From Fabrea salina (lineage: Eukaryota; Ciliophora; Heterotrichea; Heterotrichida; Fabreidae): 64,000 nucleotides of DNA. The notes below the pieces were generated by a model. The model was not told where the DNA came from and did no database searches. It worked only from the letters and a program-made list of their open reading frames with translations. Shown piece by piece: positions 47,509-55,218 of this stretch. The stretch's first letter is position 1. The number at the start of each line of letters is the position of its first letter. The stretch covers positions 1 through 64,000 of the forward strand of contig JALIHJ010000019.1 in NCBI GenBank assembly GCA_022984795.1. The letters are read 5' to 3'. The translations under genes and the position numbers were made by a program.

Positions 47509-48786
47509 TTAATTATGAAAGTATTTGTCCTGGAGAGCAGGAGTGACTTTGGAAATAACTTCTCCGAAACCGATTGTATAGCCCTCCCCTGTGCAAGCTC
47601 CTGTAAGAATTAGCTCGTCTCCGTCTTCCAAAAAGGTTCTTTTTTCTCCACTGGGCAACTCAATGGGGTTCTTGCCAGCCCAAGTCAACTCGAGCAGACA
47701 GCCTAAACTGCTTTGGTCAGGACCTGAAATAGTTCCAGTTCCCATCATGTCTCCTACTCTCAAGTTGCACCCTGACTCAGTGTGGTGGGCTAGCTGCTGG
47801 GTGATTGACCAGTACAAGTAAAGCATGTTTGACTCAGAAATTTTGTGAGGAGCTTCCATTGAAGGAGTTTTAATCAAACTGTCCAGTCTGATGTTGTAGG
47901 AGGAGTGGTCAGTTTCGTTGAGGTAGGGAAGAGGCTGGGGGTCTTGGGCAGGCAAACTTTGTTTAAAAGGTTCTAATGCCTCCAAAGTAACTATCCAAGG
48001 CGATATTGTTGAAATAAAGTTTTTGGCATTGAAAGGTCCTAGAGGAACGTACTCCCAAGCCTGGAGGTCCCTGGCTGACCAATCGTTGAGGAGTGCTAAT
48101 CCAAAGATACTTTCTCTGGCTTCGTTTACGTCAATAGTTTCTCCTAGTTCATTGACTTTTCCTCCTATGAAAAAGGCCATTTCCAACTCGTAGTCCACTC
48201 TTTTGCTTGCGGTGAACAAAGGCTCTGGTGCATCTGGTGGCTTGACTTGGCCTCTGGGTCTGCGCACTGGATGCCCTGAGATCACTATGCTTGATGCTCT
48301 TCCGTGGTATCCTACGGGCAAGCGTGTCCAATTAGGCTGAAGAGCGTTTTCAGGACCTCTGAACATCGAGCCAACGTTAAAGGCGTGGTTTTTGGATGCG
48401 TAAAAGTCAGTGTAGTCGCCAATTTGGACAGGAAGAGTGCTGGTGAAGTTCTCGATTGGAACCAGTACAGCTTGCCTCAACTCCTGGTTGTCCCTCAAAG
48501 TAGGTGTATCTTCACTCAGTAAGTGCTGCAGTTTCCCACGCACTCCCACCCACTGAGTCCTTGAAAGACTCATGAAGTCGTTCAAAAAGGAACTCTGGAA
48601 CACTGGGTGAGGCAAAACATCTGCAAAAAAGCCCTGGTTCTCGAGCTCTTTGAGGTCAACTGCAAAGTCTCCAATGCGGGAAACACACCTGGGAAGGGAG
48701 TCGCCAGGCTTGATGCCAGTGCCAAAAGGAATGTTTTGGACGGGGAAGTGATGTTCACTAGCCACAGGAATAAAAGACTTTGCCAT
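47509..48786 (-). CDS. FAH: Fumarylacetoacetase, copy 2 (canonical active site)
   Basis: 425 aa, close to animal FAH. All known active-site residues appear to be kept: DYTDFYASKNHAFNVGSMFRG (Asp, Tyr, catalytic His, Arg), GYHGRASS, ELEMAFF, NDWSARDLQAWEYVPLGPF with Gln and the Lys that follows, and GTISG. This is likely the working enzyme of tyrosine breakdown. It lies 10.7 kb beyond copy 1 (gene end to gene end), in inverted orientation, sharing 383 identical bases at the 5' end and another identical block in the middle. Confidence 0.95.
   Translation of the reverse strand: MAKSFIPVASEHHFPVQNIPFGTGIKPGDSLPRCVSRIGDFAVDLKELENQGFFADVLPHPVFQSSFLNDFMSLSRTQWVGVRGKLQHLLSEDTPTLRDNQELRQAVLVPIENFTSTLPVQIGDYTDFYASKNHAFNVGSMFRGPENALQPNWTRLPVGYHGRASSIVISGHPVRRPRGQVKPPDAPEPLFTASKRVDYELEMAFFIGGKVNELGETIDVNEARESIFGLALLNDWSARDLQAWEYVPLGPFNAKNFISTISPWIVTLEALEPFKQSLPAQDPQPLPYLNETDHSSYNIRLDSLIKTPSMEAPHKISESNMLYLYWSITQQLAHHTESGCNLRVGDMMGTGTISGPDQSSLGCLLELTWAGKNPIELPSGEKRTFLEDGDELILTGACTGEGYTIGFGEVISKVTPALQDKYFHN
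48404..48786 (-). repeat. 383-bp perfect inverted repeat, right arm (FAH copy 2)
   Basis: Exact reverse complement of 35545-35927. The identity starts at the ATG and stops within the DYTDF codons. Bases upstream of the ATG differ from copy 1 apart from the AA before it. Confidence 0.97.
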
Positions 48787-48898
48787 TTATAAAGAATAAG
48801 CTGATTTCTAATGGTAGACTTAAATCAGGCATGACCATAAAACTAAGATTCTGATTGGTCAAATTAAGTCTAAAATAGCCAATAGATTCTTAATTAAA
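48787..48898. promoter_or_regulatory. Divergent promoter region with CCAAT pair
   Basis: This 112-bp space is long for this window. It holds an inverted pair of CCAAT-type words (ATTGG at 48854-48858, CCAAT at 48879-48883) and TATA-like A/T tracts next to both start codons (TTTATAAATGG for FAH, TTAATTAAAATG for the thioredoxin gene). Function is inference. Confidence 0.3.
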
Positions 48899-50803
48899 AT
48901 GTTAAAAGACTCTATCAGGCCCGGTAAAGCACTTTTGCAAAAAGCCTCAGAAATAGGCTTATCAGAGCTAAAACTCATAGGAACTCAAACAATAAACGTT
49001 AAAACTGGAGATTCTCAAAAACGCAACCAAGTTATGCTTCTAGGAAAAAGTAGTCCTGAAGCATTCAAACAGTTAAATTCTCAATTAGAAGAAGAAGAAA
49101 AATCAGTTATCATAGACGTTGATGCCTCTCCTAAAATAGGCCAAACTTTTCCTGACCTAGAAGTATATGACCTAGAAGAAAGCACCACCACTCTTACTCT
49201 CCAAGACAACAAAGTTTACTTCATTGACATTTGGGCAACTTGGTGTGGACCTTGCCAAGGACCTATGAGGCACAATCAAACTATGCTGCAAAACAACTCT
49301 CACTGGGAAGGCAAAGCTGAAATAATTGCTGTTTCACTGGACAAAGACCTTTCTGCTCTTAAGTCAAGAATTCCAGATTTCGATAAGGTTACTCATTACT
49401 GGGCAGGACAACTAGGCTTCAACAGTGAGACAGCCAAAACCTTAAACGTTGAAGGAATTCCGTTTTGTGTGTTAGTAAACAACAAGCAACTCTTGTGGAG
49501 TGGGCACCCTAGTGATATTGACGTTGAAAAGTCCATAAACCAGCTAGTCAACGGAGAAACTCCCCAACTGCCACCTCCGCCTCCTAAAGAAGGAGACTCT
49601 TGTCCTAGTCTTAAAGTATTAGAAACCCAAACCAAGAACCCAGTTGAAATCGAGTTTACAGATTCTAAAGTTTACTTACTGGACTTCTGGGCTACTTGGT
49701 GCGGACCTTGCCAGAGACCCATGCAGCACAACCAAGACATGCTAGAAAAGAACCCCCACTGGGAAGGCAAAGCTGAAATACTAGCAATATCCCTTGACGA
49801 CTCTGCTGAAGAAGTACTTAAAAGGTTCCAAGAGAAGCAGTGGGACAAGATCAAAAACTACTGGGCTGGGGAACAGGGCTTCGGGGCAGAGACTCCTTCG
49901 CTCTTTGGAATCAATGGAATTCCTGAGTGCTTTTTAGTGAAGGAAGGAAAAGTGCTATGGTCAGGACACCCTAATGACAGGGATCTCGAAAGCGATATCA
50001 ATGCCTTAATCAGAGGAGAACCACTTTCCGATGGACCTAACTGCGAAGTAACTGAAGAGGAACTAAACCAAAAAGTCACCCAGGCAGAAGAAGTACTCCA
50101 AGAATTCCGAAGTGAGTTTCCTCATCTTAAAGCTCCTGAGGTACGAGTTTCGTGGACTGTAACTGTTAAAAGCAACGGTGATGAGTTTGGTGCTTTGAAG
50201 TGTGCTATTCATGGGTTTTACCCCGAAAAGTACACAGAACCAGTTAAGTCCAAAGTATCTAAAATCAAGGAAATCTTTGAAAACTTAGAGGACTGCATAG
50301 AGTTCCAAAAGACCCAAGAAGTACAAAGGGGAGAAACCTGCAGTTTATGTGGCAAAGCTTTAGGCGATCAAACTCAGTATATTTGTCTTTGGTGCACTCA
50401 CTACCACTGTGAAGACTGTGAAAAAACCCCAAGAGAAGGCAAAGGGTCTCATAAACTAGCCCACCCCCACATTGTGTACCGAATTCACCCTGAAGCTAGT
50501 AACTTAGACGAAATCGTTTTCGGAAAGAATGAAAAACCAGAACCTAACTCTGTGCTAGAGGAAGACCCTCAAGACCTGACCCACCACTGCGTGGGTTGTG
50601 ATAATCGAAACTCCGAAGACGGATGCCAAGGAGAAGTTGTAGGGACAAGGTGGAAGTGTGCACACTGCGAAGACTACGACTACTGCCAGAACTGTGCAGA
50701 GAGTTGGTTCAGTGAGCCTAGCCAAAGCATGAAGAGCACTGCAGCCAATATGGGGCACTACCCCTGGCACGTGATGGTCAAGATTCCCTTTAGTCTTTAT
50801 TAA
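48899..50803 (+). CDS. Double TlpA-like thioredoxin with two ZZ-like zinc fingers, 634 aa
   Basis: Two thioredoxin-fold domains of the TlpA/nucleoredoxin type, each with WATWCGPC (CGPC at 116-119 and 268-271) and a downstream cis-Pro (GIPFC, GIPEC). They are followed by a helical linker and two Cys/His-rich fingers. One has CSLCGKAL..YICLWCTHYHCEDC at about 450-480. The other is a clear ZZ finger, HCVGCDNR..TRWKCAHCEDYDYCQNC. ZZ fingers bind N-terminal or histone peptides. There is no signal peptide. The order of two redox domains plus two fingers is unusual. Its stop overlaps that of eL22 (TTAA at 50800-50803). Confidence 0.85.
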   Translation: MLKDSIRPGKALLQKASEIGLSELKLIGTQTINVKTGDSQKRNQVMLLGKSSPEAFKQLNSQLEEEEKSVIIDVDASPKIGQTFPDLEVYDLEESTTTLTLQDNKVYFIDIWATWCGPCQGPMRHNQTMLQNNSHWEGKAEIIAVSLDKDLSALKSRIPDFDKVTHYWAGQLGFNSETAKTLNVEGIPFCVLVNNKQLLWSGHPSDIDVEKSINQLVNGETPQLPPPPPKEGDSCPSLKVLETQTKNPVEIEFTDSKVYLLDFWATWCGPCQRPMQHNQDMLEKNPHWEGKAEILAISLDDSAEEVLKRFQEKQWDKIKNYWAGEQGFGAETPSLFGINGIPECFLVKEGKVLWSGHPNDRDLESDINALIRGEPLSDGPNCEVTEEELNQKVTQAEEVLQEFRSEFPHLKAPEVRVSWTVTVKSNGDEFGALKCAIHGFYPEKYTEPVKSKVSKIKEIFENLEDCIEFQKTQEVQRGETCSLCGKALGDQTQYICLWCTHYHCEDCEKTPREGKGSHKLAHPHIVYRIHPEASNLDEIVFGKNEKPEPNSVLEEDPQDLTHHCVGCDNRNSEDGCQGEVVGTRWKCAHCEDYDYCQNCAESWFSEPSQSMKSTAANMGHYPWHVMVKIPFSLY

Positions 50804-51159
50804 TCTTCTTCACTGAAAATATTGAGGTACCTTATTTCGTAGTTGTGTTTGTTAGTAGAAATGACTCTGAGGTACTCAGATATCTTAGCTTTTCTAAGGT
50901 ACTTCTTTGTGAGGTATTTCAAGTATCTTTTCGAAAAAGGAAGCTCGCTGTGCACATTGACAGCGTCAGGTGTGCTTTGAACATTAAGTTCGTTTCCCAA
51001 GTTGCCTTTTTTGCCGTTGACTTTAATGTGTTCTTTCAAGAACTTTTCGAAGTCCCTGATGACAACGACTTTGTCGTCGACGACACGGCCACAGTCAATT
51101 GAGTACTTAAGAGAAATCTTCCTTTGAGCAGGAGCTCCTTTCTGTTTAAAGACTGACAT
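50800..51159 (-). CDS. RPL22: 60S ribosomal protein eL22
   Basis: 119 aa. KYSIDCGRVVDD, FEKFLKEHIKVNGKKGNLG, SELPFSKRYLKYLTKKYLRK and LRVISTNKHNYEIRYLNI match eL22 over its whole length. The frame is open further upstream, but the start is set at MSVFKQKGAPAQ (51159), because upstream codons overlap the CDC73 3' end antisense-free but non-homologous, and eL22 N-termini are short and basic. Confidence 0.95.
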   Translation of the reverse strand: MSVFKQKGAPAQRKISLKYSIDCGRVVDDKVVVIRDFEKFLKEHIKVNGKKGNLGNELNVQSTPDAVNVHSELPFSKRYLKYLTKKYLRKAKISEYLRVISTNKHNYEIRYLNIFSEED

Positions 51160-51172
51160 CCACTCAATATGT

Positions 51173-52231
51173 CTAAATAGACTTATGTCTAGAAGAAAAT
51201 AAAAACTTATCCAGTTCCGCCCAGAACTCGTGCTGAACAGTCTTATCAAAGTGCCGCTTGTTGCGGTGGATCTGCATCACCTTCACGTTCCACCTCTTGA
51301 CATTGTCTTCCATAGGCACGTCTTGGTACTTCAAGTAAAAACCTTTGAAAGTCAGGAACAAGTTGACTAAGTCGTTTCCAGACGGCCAGTCCTTAAACTG
51401 GTACCTGGGGCCTTGCACAAACACTCCCACTACTCTCCTCCAGTGCTTCTTAGTAAAACCCAGTATGGAGTCGTAGATTTCAAAAGTCACTTTCTTACCC
51501 CTGACATTGCGGGACAAGTACACTGGTTGCTGGATGGGCTGCACAGAAGTAACTTCGTGGTAGTTGCCTTTTTCAAGGAACTCTTTGGCGTTCTGGAGAC
51601 TTAGGTTGCCAGGAATGGGGTTTGAAGGAACTATGATGATGGGATGGGGAGGTTGGTCTCTGTGTGCTTGGGCCAAAGCAAGTACTTCTTCCAGAACTGT
51701 TTTCGTGGAGCTAGTTTCTCGTTTCCTTTTTTCCTTTATGAAGTTTTTGCAGTAGTCAATTAAGTAAGCAAAGTTAGCGTTGGGGGTTTGCAGAATGCTT
51801 TCTTTGGTGCAGAGTGGTCTTTCGAGAACTTCCCTCACAGAGCTTTTGTGCTCCTCTTTGGTTTCGTCAGACTTGAGTTTTTCTATGAGTGTGTTCATGC
51901 GGAGTTCTTCGTCAATAGACTCTGCTGTGTCTGACTGGCCTGTGAAGTAAGAAATGATTTCTTGGTAGTCGGGTCTAGAAACTATCTCCACTCCTGACTT
52001 GCTGCATTCTTTAATGTAACTCCTGATGTCTTTGTTGTCTTTGTTTTTCAAAAACAACCACAATGCACCAATTGTATACTGCTTGCCTGAGTGCTTGGGC
52101 TTCCAAGCTGTGGGGTGGCTCAGGTTGACTTCTAAGTTCCCGAAGTACAAGTTCTTTCCTACACAGTCAATCTTCTTGTCGTTAATTGTGTAGTCTCTGA
52201 GTAAACTTATGGGATCATGGTAAGTTGCCAT
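51173..52231 (-). CDS. CDC73: CDC73/parafibromin, PAF1 complex subunit
   Basis: 352 aa. The N-terminal segment (MATYHDPISLLRDYTINDKKI) is typical of Cdc73. The C-terminal Ras-like domain is clear: PIIIVPSNPIPGNLSLQNAKEFLEKG, ILGFTKKHWRRVVGVFVQGPRYQFKDWP, FKGFYLKYQDVPMEDNVKRWNVKVMQI and a final FWAELDKFLF. It associates with RNA polymerase II in elongation and histone modification. Its ATG comes 3 nt after the AlaX gene stop (TAA TAA ATG), and eL22 begins 13 nt beyond its own stop. Confidence 0.94.
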   Translation of the reverse strand: MATYHDPISLLRDYTINDKKIDCVGKNLYFGNLEVNLSHPTAWKPKHSGKQYTIGALWLFLKNKDNKDIRSYIKECSKSGVEIVSRPDYQEIISYFTGQSDTAESIDEELRMNTLIEKLKSDETKEEHKSSVREVLERPLCTKESILQTPNANFAYLIDYCKNFIKEKRKRETSSTKTVLEEVLALAQAHRDQPPHPIIIVPSNPIPGNLSLQNAKEFLEKGNYHEVTSVQPIQQPVYLSRNVRGKKVTFEIYDSILGFTKKHWRRVVGVFVQGPRYQFKDWPSGNDLVNLFLTFKGFYLKYQDVPMEDNVKRWNVKVMQIHRNKRHFDKTVQHEFWAELDKFLFSSRHKSI

Positions 52232-52234
52232 TTA

Positions 52235-53005
52235 TTAAACTACTTTGTAGTAGAGTCTGATGTTTTTGCCTTTCTTTTGGATTTTAGTAACTTCGACTGA
52301 ACCTATTTCGCTTACGTGCTTAACGTGGGTTCCTCCGCAGGGACACCCTTCATCGAGTTCGTTGAGTCTGATGATCCTTATGGGTTTTCCTTCAGGCAAG
52401 TAACTAGGAACCTCTATTACTTCTTTGGCTTCTTCGTGTTTGAGGATCATCATTTTAACAGCTTCGGAGCTTTCAGAGATAAGTTTTTGCATGGTCTCGT
52501 TGATTGCAGTGATAGCTTGGGGTCTTTCTTCATTAGAGATGTTGCCTAGGTACTCTACGTAAGCACCTTGGGGGAAGTGGTAGCCTTTACCTGGAACTAA
52601 TTGGTACCCAAGCATCTTAACTGCTACGTCCAGCAAGTGCCCAGCTGAGTGGATCTTAGCATGGGTGCGTCTGGAACCTTCGTCGATCTGAACAGTAACT
52701 GGTTGATCAGCTTCGAACTGGGAAGAAGAAAGGTACTTTCCAATATGCCAGACGTTATCTAGTACTTGGTCTTGTTCAGCTTGCTCTATTTGGAACTCGG
52801 TGCTTCCTTGCAAAAGCTTGCCAGCATCAGAGGGCTGGCCACCGCCTTGTGGGTGGAACACTGTTTGACTCAGCATGATTTTGAACCTGTCAGGTTCCAA
52901 AGCTTGGTGGTTGAGTATACTTGCAACAGTTGAAAACTTATAAGTGTCGAGTAAGTACTCCTTAGCAAAAGCAGTCTCCATTAAACTATTGAGCATTCTA
53001 AGCAT
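52235..53005 (-). CDS. AlaX-type alanyl-tRNA editing protein
   Basis: 256 aa. FHPQGGGQPSDAGKL is the editing-domain opening of AlaRS/AlaX. Zinc ligands are visible in HSAGHLL (HxxxH) and CPCGGTHV (CxxxH). These free-standing proteins hydrolyse Ser or Gly mischarged on tRNA-Ala. No synthetase domain is attached, and the size fits AlaX-M/AARSD1-like. The first Met (53005) is used, but the third, at METAFAKEY, is also possible. Confidence 0.9.
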   Translation of the reverse strand: MLRMLNSLMETAFAKEYLLDTYKFSTVASILNHQALEPDRFKIMLSQTVFHPQGGGQPSDAGKLLQGSTEFQIEQAEQDQVLDNVWHIGKYLSSSQFEADQPVTVQIDEGSRRTHAKIHSAGHLLDVAVKMLGYQLVPGKGYHFPQGAYVEYLGNISNEERPQAITAINETMQKLISESSEAVKMMILKHEEAKEVIEVPSYLPEGKPIRIIRLNELDEGCPCGGTHVKHVSEIGSVEVTKIQKKGKNIRLYYKVV

Positions 53006-53046
53006 TATCTAACGTTAGTAAGTTCATTGTAAATTTAAAAGCGAAG

Positions 53047-54357
53047 ATGGCTCACTACTGGAAAGAAGAGAAGTCGTACGACAGAAGTAAGTACCTAGAA
53101 ACCCCCTCTGAGTTCTACTCAGGCAATGCGTCACCTTCAAAGCAGTCTTACGAAGAATTCAACTCTATTAAAGCACTTGAATTCCGAGAAATGCAGGAAG
53201 AAGAAAAGTACATCCAAGGCCTGCGCATGCAACGCGAAAAAATAGAACAGTTCATAAAAGAAGTAGCTAAAAAAGACAAACGCATCAAAGAACTCGAAGC
53301 CCAACTCTACGAGTCTAAAATGCAAACTGGAGAGCGTGATAGGATGGCGCTTGAAATCTCCCGACTGCAAAACGAACTCAACAACAAAGACTACGAAAAC
53401 GAAGAACTTCGACAAGGAATGCGCAAGCAAATGGAAGAGTACGAATACTCCTTGCAAGAACTCCACCAAGTCATGCTTAGAGAACGCGAAGACAAAGCCA
53501 AAGAAATCCGCAACTTAAAAGCCCAACTCTCAGAAAAAGACCAAGAAACTACCTACAGTTACTCAGAAGTCGAAAAAATCAAAAAGCAAATGAAACTACT
53601 TGAAGAAAAACTCAACATGGAAATCAAAGCTAGCAAGGACAAAGACAAACAAGCCAACGAACAAGTAAAAACCTGGAAGAACTTCGAAAAGATGCTTAAG
53701 GACCAAGTAACTGAGTTGGCCCACGAAAAGTCAATCATGGAAAACAAGCTCAAGGAAATGAGGACTTACGTAGAAAACACAGAAACCACAGTCCAGAAAC
53801 TCCCTGAGTTGGAACAAAGTCTCAACAAAGAAAAAAGGAAGTCTGAAGAACTCCAAAAAATCATAGAACAAAAAAACCAAGAACTCAACTCTTTCAAACA
53901 AGCAAACACCCAAGAAAAGTCCCAAGTCGAAGAAGAACTTCACTCTCTGCAACAAGAACTAAACAGAGCCATTGACCTTATTTCAAGGCAAGAAACCACT
54001 ATTGTCAACCTCAGAATGCGCAAGCAAGAAGACGACAACTCCATTTCTTCCTTAAAAGACGAGTTAAGTGCTAAGGCTTCCGAGAACCAAAGACTCCACT
54101 CCCAGAACCAAAAACTCCAACAAGAGATTGAAGACTACTACGCAAAAATATCTTCTTTAGAAGCCTCTAACCACTCTTTGAGACACGAAAACGACAACAT
54201 GGAAAAACAACTCAGAACTTACTATGAAAAAGAACAACAAGAAAAACTAGAAAGGCAACACCTAGCCAAACTCAAAGCTGACTTAATCAACCAAAGAACT
54301 GATGAAATAAATAAACTCTCCAAAGCTATAGAGTCTTTTTCGTACAATAATAAATAA
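53047..54357 (+). CDS. Long coiled-coil protein, 436 aa
   Basis: After about 40 residues of Tyr/Ser-rich head (WKEEKSYDRSKYLETPSEF), nearly the entire chain is heptad-repeat coiled coil rich in Glu, Lys and Gln, ending KAIESFSYNN. It is similar in style and length to the coiled-coil gene at 28784 and may belong to the same structural class, but no specific family is recognised. It ends 6 nt before the AP endonuclease ATG. Confidence 0.75.
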   Translation: MAHYWKEEKSYDRSKYLETPSEFYSGNASPSKQSYEEFNSIKALEFREMQEEEKYIQGLRMQREKIEQFIKEVAKKDKRIKELEAQLYESKMQTGERDRMALEISRLQNELNNKDYENEELRQGMRKQMEEYEYSLQELHQVMLREREDKAKEIRNLKAQLSEKDQETTYSYSEVEKIKKQMKLLEEKLNMEIKASKDKDKQANEQVKTWKNFEKMLKDQVTELAHEKSIMENKLKEMRTYVENTETTVQKLPELEQSLNKEKRKSEELQKIIEQKNQELNSFKQANTQEKSQVEEELHSLQQELNRAIDLISRQETTIVNLRMRKQEDDNSISSLKDELSAKASENQRLHSQNQKLQQEIEDYYAKISSLEASNHSLRHENDNMEKQLRTYYEKEQQEKLERQHLAKLKADLINQRTDEINKLSKAIESFSYNNK

Positions 54358-54363
54358 CCTTTA

Positions 54364-55215
54364 ATGAGTAAACGAAAAGTAACCCAGACACTTAAACCCC
54401 TCAAAAAACTAAAGTCCAACTCTGAAAGCATTCGAATCGCTACCTGGAACGTTTGTGGACTCCGCGCACTACTCAAACGGAATGCCTTAGTCCAGTTACT
54501 TGAAGAAGAAGACCCCCACATCCTGTGCTTGAATGAAACCAAACTCCAAGAAAACCACGTTGAACAAATAAAAGCCCAGTTACCCTCTACTTACTACTCT
54601 TACTGGAACTGCTCTACTGCCAAGAAGGGGTACTCTGGAGTAGCTATTTTGTCCAAAACAGAACCCCTGAACGTTACTTATGGAATTGGAATATCCAAAC
54701 ACGACTTAGAAGGACGTGCAGTCATTGCAGAGTACAACAGGTTCTACGTAGTAAGTACTTATGTCCCCAATGCTGGCGACGGACTCTGGCGACTTGGCTA
54801 CCGCACTCAGGAGTGGGACTTAGACCTAAGGACTTACTTAGACAAGCTCCAGAAAACCAAACCAGTAATTTGGGCAGGCGACTTAAACGTGATTCACGAA
54901 GACATCGACATACACAACATCAAAGGAAAAGAGAAGTGTGCTTGCTGCACTCCAGAAGAAAGAGGCAACTTTTCAGAGACCTTGGAAACCAACAAGTTTC
55001 TAGACACTTTTCGGATGCTGAACCCAGGAGTGAAGGGGTGGTCTTACTACCCAAGAAGAAACGTGAAGGCCAAAGAAAAGGGCCAGGGCTGGAGACTGGA
55101 CTACATAGTTGTGAGTCAAGCCCTTAAAAGGTCAGTAATGAAAGCTTACATTAGGGATGATATAGACGGGAGTGACCATCACCCTTGTCTTTTAGACTTA
55201 TCTTTTAGGAAATAA
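54364..55215 (+). CDS. AP endonuclease (ExoIII/APE1 family), copy 1
   Basis: 283 aa. Base-excision-repair nuclease. Seen: ATWNVCGLRALL, ILCLNETKLQ (metal Glu), WAGDLNVIHEDIDI (catalytic Asp and Asn), CCTPEERGNFSETL, WRLDYIVVS and GSDHHPC (catalytic Asp-His). Human APE1 has NVDGL, where Asp70 helps bind metal. Here it is NVCGL, with Cys, in both copies. The N-terminal 20 residues are basic (KRKVTQTLKPLKKLK), possibly nuclear targeting. Confidence 0.92.
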   Translation: MSKRKVTQTLKPLKKLKSNSESIRIATWNVCGLRALLKRNALVQLLEEEDPHILCLNETKLQENHVEQIKAQLPSTYYSYWNCSTAKKGYSGVAILSKTEPLNVTYGIGISKHDLEGRAVIAEYNRFYVVSTYVPNAGDGLWRLGYRTQEWDLDLRTYLDKLQKTKPVIWAGDLNVIHEDIDIHNIKGKEKCACCTPEERGNFSETLETNKFLDTFRMLNPGVKGWSYYPRRNVKAKEKGQGWRLDYIVVSQALKRSVMKAYIRDDIDGSDHHPCLLDLSFRK

Positions 55216-55218
55216 TTA

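Noticed and set aside
51160-51249. 30-residue N-terminal extension of eL22
   Set aside because: It overlaps the 3' end of CDC73 in another frame and does not resemble eL22 N-termini.
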